A stretch of 64,000 nt of DNA from Bacteroidota bacterium (GCA_023432805.1 JAEYUG010000036.1:42941-106940), one strand, 5' to 3'. Positions 51,826-61,448 are shown, numbered from the stretch's first letter. Notes: generated by a model from the letters alone, not told the origin. Numbers and translations: made by a program.

Positions 51826-52602
51826 ATGAACACATTGCTGGTACAGGACGAACATCGCGTCCGAACGATCACAGTCAACCGACCCGACAAGCTGAACGCA
51901 CTCAATGCCGAAACCCTGCGCGAGTTGCAGGGCGCATTCATCGATGCTGCGACAACGCCGTCTGTCGATGTCGTGATTCTCACCGGGGCTGGCGAGAAGG
52001 CGTTCGTTGCGGGTGCGGACATTACAGAATTGTCACAGCAGGATGCGCTGTCGGGCCAGGTGTTCGCCCGCTCCGGTCAACGCGTCTTCTCGGCCATCGA
52101 ACAATGCAGCAAGCCGGTGATCGCCGCAGTGAATGGCTTTGCGTTGGGCGGGGGATGTGAACTTGCGCTGGCCTGCCACATGCGCATTGCAGCGGCCAAT
52201 GCGAAATTCGGACAGCCAGAGGTCAATCTTGGTGTCATCCCGGGCTATGGTGGTACCCAGCGTCTCGCACGCATCGTCGGGTGGGGACGAGCCGCTGAGC
52301 TGATTCTGACCGGCAACATGATCGATGCCGCAGAAGCCCATCGCATCGGTCTTGCGAATGCCGTAGTCGAAAAAGGACAGGCACTGGATGCAGCGCGCGC
52401 GCTCGCGACGACGATTGTCTCGCGAGGCCAGGTTGCCGTGCGGCTTGCCCTCGATGCGCTTCGTGCGGTCCCCGAAATGGGCCTCGAAGAAGGTCTTTCG
52501 ATGGAGGCTGCGCTGTTTGGCCTCGCGTGCGGGTCTCAGGATTTCAAGGAGGGCACAGCTGCATTTCTTGAAAAGCGGTCTGCGGTGTTCACCGGTCGAT
52601 GA
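51826..52602 (+). CDS. Enoyl-CoA hydratase/isomerase family protein
   Basis: 258 residues from MNTLLVQDEHRVRTITVNRPDKLNALN (GAGGAG 8 nt before the ATG). Crotonase signatures: FVAGADITEL oxyanion segment, VNGFALGGGCELALACHMRIAA with the first catalytic Glu in GGCELA, and FGQPEVNLGVIPGYGGTQRLARIVG with the second Glu. Both catalytic glutamates are present, so it is probably a true hydratase of beta-oxidation or butanoyl-CoA metabolism. Other beta-oxidation genes are not nearby. The stop overlaps the next start (ATGA). Confidence 0.94.
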   Translation: MNTLLVQDEHRVRTITVNRPDKLNALNAETLRELQGAFIDAATTPSVDVVILTGAGEKAFVAGADITELSQQDALSGQVFARSGQRVFSAIEQCSKPVIAAVNGFALGGGCELALACHMRIAAANAKFGQPEVNLGVIPGYGGTQRLARIVGWGRAAELILTGNMIDAAEAHRIGLANAVVEKGQALDAARALATTIVSRGQVAVRLALDALRAVPEMGLEEGLSMEAALFGLACGSQDFKEGTAAFLEKRSAVFTGR

Positions 52603-53729
52603 CACCTTGGGACGAGTTCGATGAAGATACTCCAGCGCCGGTATTCGCAGAGGCGCCGGAGGATACCCGTGCAGAGCGGGGGGTGCGCGTTCGCTATTGG
52701 ATCATCGCTGTCCTTGTTGCGATGGCTGTGGGCATCTTCGCAGTCGAACGATTCATCGTGCTCGTCAAACCCAACCTCGATACGCTTGATGTGCAGCGTG
52801 ACAGTTCATCAGTATTGGACCTCGAACACGCAGTCGTTGATGTGCTCGACAGTTATGGAATCAGCGAGAGCTGGATCAAGCGCAAGATCGTCTCGCTGCC
52901 GGTGGACGATCATGTGCGGTCGCTCTGGTTGATCAGCGTCCCGCCTGATGTTCCGCTCGCTTCCATCAATTACGATTTGACGCAGCTCGCCGCCGGCAGG
53001 GCGGGGAGGGCGTTCGCGGTCGAGGATGCGAAGACCCGCCAGGTGTTCGTGCATGTGCGTTTTCGCAACATGATTCTCTACTCGCTGGTGTTCACGCCCG
53101 ATCGCGCAATGCAGCGTGGCAGTGGCGACATCGCCGTACTGATCGACGGCATCGAAGAAGCCTCGAGCCGAGACGTCGAGCAGTACATGGCCAGTCGTGA
53201 GCCGGTCGCATGCATCCTCATCCCTGATCGCAAGGTGCAGGATCTCTACGAACAACTCGTCATGGTTGGAAAGGAACTTGTACTGCACATTCACATCTTC
53301 CCTGACGGAACGGAAAAGGGTCGCTACATCATCACGGAGTCCACACAACCGGACGATGTCGCATCCCGTACGCGGGGCATCCTCCGCTCCTTTTCAAAGG
53401 CGACGAGCTACTACGTGACATCCGATCGCGCCTCGAGCGTGCAAGTAGATGCAATCGACCGGGTCTGCGTGTCGGCAGGACTTTCCAAACTCGAAACTGC
53501 GGGATTGACCTACATCGATCGCACGTCTCAGTTTTCAACCATGTCTTCGAGGATGAACGATCTGGCGGTTCTTGCCCAGCGTCAGGGACGTGCGGCGGGA
53601 GTCGTCGAACTACGTGACGACATCATGACCTTTCTTTCCGACGATATGATGCGGTTGCGCAAGAAGGGGCTTGAGTTCATCACCGTACGTCGGTTCCTTA
53701 CCAGAGCGACACCCATGACGAATTCCTGA
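52599..53729 (+). CDS. Divergent polysaccharide deacetylase (YibQ/DUF610-like)
   Basis: 376 residues, one N-terminal membrane helix (YWIIAVLVAMAVGIFAVERFIVLV). The domain from ~185 starts with GDIAVLIDGIEEASSRDVEQYMASREPVACILIPD, as in divergent polysaccharide deacetylases (Div-PDA family 2), whose first strand carries the catalytic Asp (here LIDG). The expected metal-binding His after the HxxxH is partly seen (LVLHIHIFPDG). C-terminal YLTRFLT-type strand endings match. Substrate unknown; a periplasmic glycan or murein activity is possible. It is translationally coupled to the hydratase. Confidence 0.72.
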   Translation: MTPWDEFDEDTPAPVFAEAPEDTRAERGVRVRYWIIAVLVAMAVGIFAVERFIVLVKPNLDTLDVQRDSSSVLDLEHAVVDVLDSYGISESWIKRKIVSLPVDDHVRSLWLISVPPDVPLASINYDLTQLAAGRAGRAFAVEDAKTRQVFVHVRFRNMILYSLVFTPDRAMQRGSGDIAVLIDGIEEASSRDVEQYMASREPVACILIPDRKVQDLYEQLVMVGKELVLHIHIFPDGTEKGRYIITESTQPDDVASRTRGILRSFSKATSYYVTSDRASSVQVDAIDRVCVSAGLSKLETAGLTYIDRTSQFSTMSSRMNDLAVLAQRQGRAAGVVELRDDIMTFLSDDMMRLRKKGLEFITVRRFLTRATPMTNS

Positions 53730-53834
53730 ACCGTGCGCAGCACAGAGCGGCATTTCTTCCTTGGATCGGGACGGGTACACCCATAGCTTGTGTTTCACCC
53801 ATTTCATTCTCATCACATGCTCTGCTTCATCTTG

Positions 53835-54698
53835 ATGCAACGTCCCTTCGTGAGATACACTTCAGCGCTGGTCATGGTCACTGTCCTGCACGTGATGTTC
53901 ATTTCCTCGTCGCAGGCTCAGCACTCCTCGCCGGACATGCACTCCTCGCCGGACATGCAGTTGTCCGGCACCGAATCCTCAGGCAGGGCGGCAGATCCGG
54001 GTTTCCTTCTTGCCGGCCGCGCATTCCTGAACGAACAGCAGGGTTCAATGCCGGGAGCTTCCGCTCAGGATATGCGTGCAGCCATGACTGGTGGCAGCAC
54101 AGGTCGCAAGAGCGGGTTCCTTGCCATTGTGTATTCGTCGCTCCTCCCCGGCATGGGTGAACTGTACGCCGACCGCTTCGACCGGGGGAAGTATCCCTTG
54201 ATCGCGGAGGGAGCTCTCTGGCTGGCGCTCGTGGGTGTAAACGTCTCGGGCACCTGGGTGCAGAATGACGCGCGCAGTTTCGCCGCACAAGCGGCCGGTA
54301 TCCAGACTGCAGGCAAGGATGACCAGTTCTTCGTCGATATCGGCAACTATGCGAGTCTGACAGAATACAATGCGACAAAGCGTGTTGAACGCGCGGTCGA
54401 CAGACTCTATTCGGAGAATCCTGCCGATGGATTCGCCTGGGAATGGCGTTCGGCCAGGGACCGGGAGACGTACCGCGAACAGCGCATCCGCGCTGATGAG
54501 TTGTTCAATGCCACGGGATTCGTCGTGCTGGGTTTGATCGCAAACCGCATCTGGAGTGCCGTGCAGGCTGCAGTGTTTGTCAAGAGTTCGAATGCGTCAC
54601 TCGAAGCGACCACGCAGCTTCCAACGCTTCGCACAGAGCTTCTGTCAGCGTTTGGGAAGACGGATGGCATGCGCTTCGTTCTGACCGGCAACTTGTAG
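53835..54698 (+). CDS. DUF5683-like membrane protein
   Basis: 287 residues from ATG 53835 (signal peptide MQRPFVRYTSALVMVTVLHVMFISSSQAQ); in-frame GTG 53790 and ATG 53817 would lengthen it. The core SGFLAIVYSSLLPGMGELYADRFDRGKYPLIAEGALWLALV matches DUF5683-type proteins (LLPGxGQxY), found in Bacteroidetes near cell-wall and cell-division genes. An 18-bp tandem duplication encodes HSSPDM twice right after the signal peptide. Function unknown. Confidence 0.72.
   Translation: MQRPFVRYTSALVMVTVLHVMFISSSQAQHSSPDMHSSPDMQLSGTESSGRAADPGFLLAGRAFLNEQQGSMPGASAQDMRAAMTGGSTGRKSGFLAIVYSSLLPGMGELYADRFDRGKYPLIAEGALWLALVGVNVSGTWVQNDARSFAAQAAGIQTAGKDDQFFVDIGNYASLTEYNATKRVERAVDRLYSENPADGFAWEWRSARDRETYREQRIRADELFNATGFVVLGLIANRIWSAVQAAVFVKSSNASLEATTQLPTLRTELLSAFGKTDGMRFVLTGNL
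53922..53957 (+). repeat. 18-bp tandem duplication inside the DUF5683-like gene
   Basis: CACTCCTCGCCGGACATG occurs twice without spacer, in frame, encoding HSSPDM twice. A short recent slippage duplication. Confidence 0.8.
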
Positions 54699-54734
54699 CA
54701 TCCGGGTCCCGAGCGGGCCCTACCATGGTGTGAC

Positions 54735-54766
54735 AGTGCGAATTCGTGAGAATTCGCACTTTTTTT
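54735..54766 (+). terminator. Intrinsic terminator after the DUF5683-like gene
   Basis: A perfect 11-bp stem AGTGCGAATTC / GAATTCGCACT with loop GTGA runs into a T7 tract. It isolates the efflux operon from upstream transcription. Confidence 0.9.
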
Positions 54767-54823
54767 TCGTGGGGGTGAAGAAAATCATTGAAAGTCCCGT
54801 ATGATGAATGTAAGTTCACATTC

Positions 54824-54860
54824 TGACCGACGGTCATACTTTGACCAGCCGTTCATACAC
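54824..54860 (+). promoter_or_regulatory. Promoter/operator of the efflux operon
   Basis: A TACTTTG box (54837-54843, matching TAnnTTTG) is flanked by two related inverted repeats: TGACCGACGGTCA (54824-54836) and TGACC-AGCCGT-TCA (54842-54855), 18 bp apart, each followed by TAC. A third palindrome GAATGT-AAGTTC-ACATTC lies just upstream (54806-54823). This is what a TetR-family dimer operator pair overlapping its own -10 region would look like; the TetR gene starts ~35 bp downstream. Confidence 0.6.
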
Positions 54861-54892
54861 AGAACTTCATCGTATCCAAATTAGGTATAAAC

Positions 54893-55627
54893 GTGTCTGA
54901 AATCCTCTCACGCAAGGAGCGTGAACGTATCTTCCGCCGGGCGGAGATTCTCAATGCCGCGATGGATGTATTCTCCGAGAAGGGCTTCAGCAGAGCGACG
55001 CTCGAGGAAATCGCAGAGCGTGCGGAATTCGGCAAGGGCACGCTGTACAATTATTTCGCCAACAAGGATGAATTATTCGAAGCGGTCATTGCGGACGTCT
55101 TCGATCATTTTGTTGATATCGCTGATCATTACTGCAGTCCTTCGGATCGTTCCTTCAAGGAAACGCTGTCAGGCATTGCAGACGCGATGCTCCGCTTTCT
55201 CCACGCACGTTCGCGGCTGGTCTTCCTGCTCATGCGCGAGATCCACCAGCCTGCACGGCGCTCTTTTGTCAGCGTTCTCTTCCCTGATCTGCTCGCCCTT
55301 CTCGAGCAACCGTTCGAACGTGCGCGGCAGCGTGGAGAGATCGTCAATGTCCCCGGTCGCCGGCTGGCCTATCTGTATTTGACGATGCTCTTCGCCTTGT
55401 TCCAGACGGACGCGCGCTTTGAGCACTGCGCTCTGCATGACGAAACGCATGGGACAGCTGACAGCGTCACTACCGGTCTGCACACGCATGGTAACGTTGC
55501 AGGCGGGCACGGTGACGGCGAAACCATCGATGCATTCGTCGCCTCGAGCATCGCGACCATCGAAGCAACCTTTTTTCACGGGATCATGCTGAATGGGTCC
55601 CGCCTCACAGAAACGACTCATAACTGA
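54893..55627 (+). CDS. TetR/AcrR-family transcriptional regulator with His-rich segment
   Basis: 244 residues from GTG 54893. The N-terminal TetR helix-turn-helix is canonical (RRAEILNAAMDVFSEKGFSRATLEEIAERAEFGKGTLYNYFANKDELFEAV). The helical ligand domain follows. A segment at about residues 182-212 (HDETHG, HTHGN, GGHGDG) holds seven His within thirty residues, unusual for the family and capable of metal binding. It is the first gene of the operon with tolC, adaptor and RND genes, so it probably represses them and itself through the operator upstream. Whether the ligand is a metal or a drug is open. Confidence 0.9.
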   Translation: MSEILSRKERERIFRRAEILNAAMDVFSEKGFSRATLEEIAERAEFGKGTLYNYFANKDELFEAVIADVFDHFVDIADHYCSPSDRSFKETLSGIADAMLRFLHARSRLVFLLMREIHQPARRSFVSVLFPDLLALLEQPFERARQRGEIVNVPGRRLAYLYLTMLFALFQTDARFEHCALHDETHGTADSVTTGLHTHGNVAGGHGDGETIDAFVASSIATIEATFFHGIMLNGSRLTETTHN

Positions 55628-55650
55628 CACTCTCTCAGAACGGATCATCA

Positions 55651-57045
55651 ATGATTCCTCGCGTTCGTTCAACAGTGCTTCACGCATACCTTGCGATGCT
55701 TGTCTTTGCCTCCTCCGCCGCCATCGCCGGTTCTCCTCCTGGCGGCGCACCGCCCGTCACGACGGGGAAGAGCCTGACCCTCGCCGATGCCATCGCCATT
55801 GCCGTCAAGAACAATCCTCAGTTGCGCATGGCTCGACTCGACATGGAAAAGGCCGACGCCCAGGTCCGGGAGGCGATCGGGACGGCGCTTCCCAGCCTGA
55901 CAGCGAGTGGAACGTATTCGCTCGCGCTCAAGAAGCAGGTCTTCTTCCTGCCTGACTTCAACGATCCAGCCAGCGGCCGCATCCTGCCGATCGAGATCGG
56001 TTCCGACCACTCCGTACAATTCGGGTTCACTGCGTCCCAGATCCTCTTCAATTCGGCCGTTTTCACCGGTGTCGGTACCGCCAGGATCTACCAGACCGCT
56101 TCTCGCGACATGTATCGCGAGGCCTACAACAAGACCGTTTCGGGCGTTCGGCAGGCATGGTATGGCGTGCTCTTCGTTCGAAGCGCATACGACATGATGC
56201 AGGCCAGCATGAAAAACGCGGAAGACAACTTCCGAAACGTGCAGATTCTCCATCAACAGGGCATCGTCTCCGACTATGATCGCATCCGGGCGGAAGTGCA
56301 GGTCGAGAACATCCGACCTATGGTGCTCGAGGCCGAGCGCAATCTCGTGCTGGCGATGAACGGTCTCAAAATGGCGATGGGCGTCAGCCCCGACCAGGAA
56401 CTCGTGGTCGATGGAATGCTGGAAGTGGAGACAATCGATCCCGTGCTGATCGAACGCGCCGAGCAGCTTGTGCGTGAGAACAACCCCGGACTCCGCGCCC
56501 TCGGGCATCAGGTCGAGGTAAGCAAGGCGATCGTCTCCATCAACCGATCAGACTATCTCCCGACCCTGACCGCCTTCGGCAACTATGCCTGGCAGGATCA
56601 GAAGAACGAACTCAACCGCTTCGCCATCAACTCGCTTGTCGGCTCCTCGCAGGTCGGGTTGCAGTTGAGCGTCAACCTGTTCAACGGTTTCCAGACCATG
56701 AGCAAGGTGCACCAGGCAGAAGTCGACTACCTGAAAATGGTGGAGACGCGCAAGTCCAGCGAAGACGGAATGCAGACCAATGCACAGAACGTGCGTCTGC
56801 GCCTCCTTGAGGCTCGCAAGCGGATCGAAACGCAGGGTCGGACGGTCGAGCAGGCTGAAAAGGGCTACCAGATCGCGACGGTGCGTTACTCGGCCGGCAC
56901 CGGGACGCAGCTTGAAGTCAACGATGCCGATCTCGCGCTGATGCGCGCCCGGCTCAACCGTATTCAAGCTATCTACGATTACAACGTCGCCGCGGCCGAG
57001 CTCTTCGCATTGCTCGGAGTCGAGCAGCCCGCGGATGTGGATTAA
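55651..57045 (+). CDS. TolC-family outer-membrane efflux protein
   Basis: 464 residues with signal peptide (MIPRVRSTVLHAYLAMLVFASSAAIAG). The two TolC repeats show the usual pattern: LTLADAIAIAVKNNPQLRMARLDMEKADAQVREA and a second copy beginning NPGLRALGHQVEVSKAIVSINRSDYLPTLTAFGNY, with long helical stretches and FNGFQTMSKV-type strand turns. It forms the outer-membrane channel of the tripartite pump encoded by the following genes, 23 bp after tetR. Confidence 0.93.
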   Translation: MIPRVRSTVLHAYLAMLVFASSAAIAGSPPGGAPPVTTGKSLTLADAIAIAVKNNPQLRMARLDMEKADAQVREAIGTALPSLTASGTYSLALKKQVFFLPDFNDPASGRILPIEIGSDHSVQFGFTASQILFNSAVFTGVGTARIYQTASRDMYREAYNKTVSGVRQAWYGVLFVRSAYDMMQASMKNAEDNFRNVQILHQQGIVSDYDRIRAEVQVENIRPMVLEAERNLVLAMNGLKMAMGVSPDQELVVDGMLEVETIDPVLIERAEQLVRENNPGLRALGHQVEVSKAIVSINRSDYLPTLTAFGNYAWQDQKNELNRFAINSLVGSSQVGLQLSVNLFNGFQTMSKVHQAEVDYLKMVETRKSSEDGMQTNAQNVRLRLLEARKRIETQGRTVEQAEKGYQIATVRYSAGTGTQLEVNDADLALMRARLNRIQAIYDYNVAAAELFALLGVEQPADVD

Positions 57046-57082
57046 TACGACAGACAGAACACTTTTCACTCGAGATCATAGC

Positions 57083-58159
57083 ATGAAAACCCATCTCTCA
57101 CATGCGATTCCCGCGCCACTGCGCGCCGTGCTCGCGTTCGCAATGCTTCCCCTCTTGTTGCAGGCCTGCGGGAAGTCCAACGCCGGTGTCGCGGAAAAGG
57201 CACCATCCCCCCCCGCACAAACAGTCAATGTGCGTGTGGAATCTATCACACCCACAGTCTTCATCGAGAACATTCAGGTGACAGGTTCGGTTGAGGCGTA
57301 CGACGACGTCATGGTGCCGGCAGAGGAAGGCGGCCGGGTCAAGGAGTGGCTCGTGCAGAAAGGCAGCGCTGTGCGTGCCGGCCAGATCATCGCCCGCATC
57401 GATGATGTGCTCCTGCGCTCCGCATGGGAAGCCGCCAACGCCGCATATCTACTTGCGGAGGTCAACTACAACAAGCAGAAGAAGGTATTCGAGGAGCAGG
57501 CCGTGTCGGAATTGCAGCTGAAGACGTTCGAATACCAGCGCGATGCTGCCAGGGCACAGGCTGATCTGGCACGAGCACGCATGGATAAATGTGCAATCAA
57601 GAGCCCCATCACCGGTGTGCTCGATTCGCGCATGGTCGACGCGGGTGAGATGATCGGTCCGGGAATGCCGATCGCGCGTGTCGTCAGTACTGGACGCCTG
57701 AAGGTCACGGCAGGTGTGCCCGAGCGGTATGCCGGTACGTTCAAGGTCGGTGATCAGGTTACCTTTTCGGTGGACGCCCTGGCCGGCGAGACGTTTGTCG
57801 CGCGCGTCAGCGTGGTTGGAGCGGCGGTGACCCGCGACAACCGTTCGATTCCGATCGAGGCGACTGTCACGAGCGCATCACGCTCGCTCAAGCCGGAAAT
57901 GATCGCGGCATTGACGATCAAGCTGGCTGAACGACCCAATGCGATTGTCATCGATGACGACTACATGCAGCAAAAGGACCGGGATGAATGGGTCGTCTAT
58001 GTCGCCAAGGGCGATGTCGCCGAGGAACGTGCCATCACCATCGGTGCGACCAACAGCGGCAAGGTGCTCGTTGCGAAGGGACTCGCCGCAGGCGACAGGC
58101 TCATTACGCTCGGGCAGCAGAACGTGGCGAACGGTCAGAAGATCGTGATCGCGAATTGA
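57083..58159 (+). CDS. RND efflux periplasmic adaptor (membrane fusion protein)
   Basis: 358 residues from MKTHLSHAIPAPLRAVL; lipoprotein signal with Cys30 (LPLLLQAC). Lipoyl-like halves are seen at VMVPAEEGGRVKEWLVQKGSAVRAGQIIARIDD and CAIKSPITGVLDSRMVDAGEMIGPGMPIARV, separated by a helical hairpin (~residues 100-165), then a beta-barrel domain (AGTFKVGDQVTFSVDALAGETF) and a membrane-proximal domain. It bridges the inner-membrane pump and TolC. Preceded by tolC, followed by the pump. Confidence 0.94.
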   Translation: MKTHLSHAIPAPLRAVLAFAMLPLLLQACGKSNAGVAEKAPSPPAQTVNVRVESITPTVFIENIQVTGSVEAYDDVMVPAEEGGRVKEWLVQKGSAVRAGQIIARIDDVLLRSAWEAANAAYLLAEVNYNKQKKVFEEQAVSELQLKTFEYQRDAARAQADLARARMDKCAIKSPITGVLDSRMVDAGEMIGPGMPIARVVSTGRLKVTAGVPERYAGTFKVGDQVTFSVDALAGETFVARVSVVGAAVTRDNRSIPIEATVTSASRSLKPEMIAALTIKLAERPNAIVIDDDYMQQKDRDEWVVYVAKGDVAEERAITIGATNSGKVLVAKGLAAGDRLITLGQQNVANGQKIVIAN

Positions 58160-58186
58160 TCATCGGAAAGCCACAGGAACAGACAC

Positions 58187-61100
58187 ATGCGCATCTGGAA
58201 TCTCGCGGTCGATAACCGCGTTGCAGTCTACATTCTCATCATGATCATTCTTGTGGTCGGTTGGGAATCCTATCGGGGACTCCCCCGAGAAGCGGCACCT
58301 GACATTACGGTACCCTTCATCATCGTCACCATTCCGTACGTGGGCGTGAGTCCCGTCGACATTGAAGGACTCATCGCCCAACCGATCGAACGCGAGTTCA
58401 AGACGCTGAAGGACGTCAAGGAAATCGTTTCGTCTTCCAGCGAAGGTGTGGCAGTCATCAGCGTCGAATTCAATACGGGAGTCGACATCGACGAAGCGCT
58501 CCGACGCGTGCGCGACAAGGTGAATTCGACCAAGCCAAAGCTGCCGACCGACATTATGGAGCCGATCGTCAGCGAGATCAACCTCAGCGAATTCCCCATC
58601 ATGTATGTGAATCTCGGTGGAGGAGTGGGTCTGCCGCAGCTGAAAGTGATTGCGAAGCGCCTTCAGGACAAGGTGGAGGCGATTCCCGGTGTCTTGAGCG
58701 CGGACATCACTGGAGCGCTCGAGCCCGAAGTGCAGGTGAATGTCGATCTCAACCGCATGAAGGGGCAATCGATCAGTTTCGATGATATTACTTCCGCCAT
58801 CCGTAATGAGAACATTACGATTCCGGGTGGCTCGATCGACAATGGCCGCACGGAGTTCACCGTCCGCACACCGGGAGAGTATGCGGATCCAACGCGTGTC
58901 GAAGACATTGTTGTCAAGATGCGCAACGGACAGCCGATCTATATTCGCGATGTCGCCGACGTCGAGTATTCGTTCGAGGATCGCAAGACGGTCAGTCGAC
59001 TCAATGACGAACCCGTATTGACACTCGCGGTCAAGAAGCGTGCGGGAGAGAATCTCGTGCGCATCGCTGACGAGGTCAAGGTCCTGATCGCGGAGGCGAC
59101 ACCGGATCTGCCGAAGGGGGTTGGCATGGAGATCACGAACGATCAGAGTCTGAACATCAAGCGTTCGGTCACGGAACTCGAGAACAGCATCATTACAGGC
59201 ATGGTGCTCGTCATCATCGTGCTCTTCATGTTCTTCGGTGTGAAGAACGCCATGCTCATCAGCACGTCGATTCCACTCTCGATGCTTCTCGGAATGATCG
59301 TGCTCGCCATCATGGGCATCACATTGAATTTCGTCGTGCTGTTCGCTCTCGTGCTTGTGCTCGGTATCGTGGTCGACGATGCAATCGTGGTGATCGAGAA
59401 TATCTACCGGCACCAGCAGGAGTTCGGCAAAGGTTTGATCCAGGCTGCGAAGGATGCCACCCTCGAGGTGGCGATGCCGGTGGCGACATCGACATTCACC
59501 ACGATCGCCGCCTTCCTGCCACTCCTGTTCTGGCCGGGCATCGTGGGTGAATTCATGAGCTATCTGCCCATCACGGTGATCGTCATGATGATGTCGTCGC
59601 TGTTTGTGGCGTTCGTGATCAGTCCCGTCCAGGGATCACGGTTCATCAATTACCAGAAGGAAATCGCTGCCGCGCGCGAGGCGGTCGAGCATCCTTCGAT
59701 CTGGAAGCGCTACAATCCCTTCACAGTCATTTACCACTGGGTCGATCATACGTTCTTTCCTGTGACACAGAAGCAGTACGTGCGGGCACTTGGCTGGGCA
59801 CTGCACCACAAGGGGAAGTCGGTCGCCCTCTCGATCGGTCTGCTCGTGTTCGTGTTCGTGCTGTTCGGTGTATTCAATGCGGGTGTGGAATTTTTCCCGA
59901 CAACCGAACCGAATCAGGTTCAAGTCAACATACTGATGCCATCGGGAACGCCGCTCAACGTGACCGATGCAGCAACACGCATGATTGAGGAACGGGTCAA
60001 GACCGTCAAGGGCGCAAAGGACGTCGAATACAGTGTCGCCAGTGTTGGTGTGTCCGGTGACGTTTTCGACTTTGCAGGGTCCGGCACGCCCAACAAGGCA
60101 CGTGTCTCCGTCGACTTTTTTGACAAGGCGGATCGGTCGCAGAATTCTTTCCTGACGCTCGAACAGATTCGCGAGGCGACATCGAACATCCCTGGTGCGG
60201 AAGTAAAGGTCGAGCGCCAGCAGATGGGTCCGCCAGTCGGTGCCCCGGTCAGCGTCGAAGTCGTCGGCGAGGATTTCAACCAGCTGCGCATTCTCTCCGA
60301 ACGTATGATGGAGCAGGTTCGTGACGTTCCCGGGCTGGTCGACCTCAAAGATGATTACAACGCGGGCAAGCCGGAATTCCAGATCATTGTCGACCGCGAG
60401 AAGGCCGCGCTGCTGGAAATGTCGACCGCACAGATTGCATCGGTGGTGCGCACCGCCATCAACGGTACGGAAGCCTCCAAATTCCGCCAGGGTGAGGACG
60501 AGTACAAGATCATGGTCAGACTGCGTGAAGATCAGCGCACATCGATCAAGGACATCGAGAATCTCACCATCACCTTCATGAACCGTCGCGGGCAGTTGTT
60601 GTCGGTTCCGCTGGTATCGGTCGCGAACGTGGTCCGTAGCAGCGGCATTACGAGCATCAAGCGCAAGGATCAGAAGCGCGTGATCACGATCACCGCCGAC
60701 GCGCAGGGCCGCCTCGCCAATGAAGTGCTCGAGGATGTTCGCGCGCGCCTGGCAGGCTTTGAAATGCCGCAGGGCTATACATTCTCATTCGCAGGCGAAA
60801 AGGAGGAGCAGGACAAGGCTGCGGCATTCCTCGGCAGAGCGTTGATTATGACCCTGCTGCTGGTCTTCCTCATTCTCGTCTCGGAATTCAATTCCGTCAA
60901 GGTTCCGGCTGTCATCATGGTGTCGGTACTTCTCTCGCTCATCGGCGTATTGATCGGACTCCTGGTGACGGGCACGCCCTTCGGCGTCATCATGACAGGT
61001 GTCGGTGTCATTTCGCTCGCTGGCATCGTCGTGAAGAACGCCATCGTGCTGCTTGATTTCACAAAACACCTGCGTGAATCTGGCATGAGCCTCGATGAAG

Positions 61101-61420
61101 CGCTGCTCGAAGCCGGTCGCACCCGACTGCGTCCCGTGGTACTGACCGCGATCTCGACCATCCTCGGCGTGTTCCCGCTGGCGACCGGAATTGATTTCGA
61201 CTGGCAGAATTTCCACTTGGTCATCGGTGCGGAAAGCAGTGACTTCTGGCGTCCTCTCGGAATTGCGATCATCTTCGGTCTCGGTATTTCGACCTTCCTG
61301 ACACTGGTCGTGGTTCCGACATATTTTTCCTGGTTGGAGGATCGCGGGAATCAACTCAGTGCCTTCTTCCGCCGCATCTTCCGTCGGAAGCCAGACGTCG
61401 CCGTCGAGCCCGAAGCCTGA
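58187..61420 (+). CDS. RND-family efflux transporter (HAE1/AcrB-like)
   Basis: 1,077 residues, twelve membrane helices in two halves. The N-terminus (RIWNLAVDNRVAVYILIMIILVVGWESYRGLPREAAPDITVPFIIV) and the TM4 proton-relay pair in ALVLVLGIVVDDAIVVIENIYRH are canonical, as is the second-half GVGVISLAGIVVKNAIVLLDFT. Large periplasmic loops lie between TM1-2 and TM7-8. The DD pair and the lack of heavy-metal (HME) signature support a HAE1-type drug/hydrophobe pump rather than a CusA-type metal pump. Last gene of the operon before a hairpin. Confidence 0.95.
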   Translation: MRIWNLAVDNRVAVYILIMIILVVGWESYRGLPREAAPDITVPFIIVTIPYVGVSPVDIEGLIAQPIEREFKTLKDVKEIVSSSSEGVAVISVEFNTGVDIDEALRRVRDKVNSTKPKLPTDIMEPIVSEINLSEFPIMYVNLGGGVGLPQLKVIAKRLQDKVEAIPGVLSADITGALEPEVQVNVDLNRMKGQSISFDDITSAIRNENITIPGGSIDNGRTEFTVRTPGEYADPTRVEDIVVKMRNGQPIYIRDVADVEYSFEDRKTVSRLNDEPVLTLAVKKRAGENLVRIADEVKVLIAEATPDLPKGVGMEITNDQSLNIKRSVTELENSIITGMVLVIIVLFMFFGVKNAMLISTSIPLSMLLGMIVLAIMGITLNFVVLFALVLVLGIVVDDAIVVIENIYRHQQEFGKGLIQAAKDATLEVAMPVATSTFTTIAAFLPLLFWPGIVGEFMSYLPITVIVMMMSSLFVAFVISPVQGSRFINYQKEIAAAREAVEHPSIWKRYNPFTVIYHWVDHTFFPVTQKQYVRALGWALHHKGKSVALSIGLLVFVFVLFGVFNAGVEFFPTTEPNQVQVNILMPSGTPLNVTDAATRMIEERVKTVKGAKDVEYSVASVGVSGDVFDFAGSGTPNKARVSVDFFDKADRSQNSFLTLEQIREATSNIPGAEVKVERQQMGPPVGAPVSVEVVGEDFNQLRILSERMMEQVRDVPGLVDLKDDYNAGKPEFQIIVDREKAALLEMSTAQIASVVRTAINGTEASKFRQGEDEYKIMVRLREDQRTSIKDIENLTITFMNRRGQLLSVPLVSVANVVRSSGITSIKRKDQKRVITITADAQGRLANEVLEDVRARLAGFEMPQGYTFSFAGEKEEQDKAAAFLGRALIMTLLLVFLILVSEFNSVKVPAVIMVSVLLSLIGVLIGLLVTGTPFGVIMTGVGVISLAGIVVKNAIVLLDFTKHLRESGMSLDEALLEAGRTRLRPVVLTAISTILGVFPLATGIDFDWQNFHLVIGAESSDFWRPLGIAIIFGLGISTFLTLVVVPTYFSWLEDRGNQLSAFFRRIFRRKPDVAVEPEA

Positions 61421-61448
61421 GCTTTGAAGTTCGAGTCCCGATAGGCAC

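Noticed and set aside
55129..55750. A 193-codon minus-strand frame opposite tetR
   Set aside because: Antisense shadow without motif.
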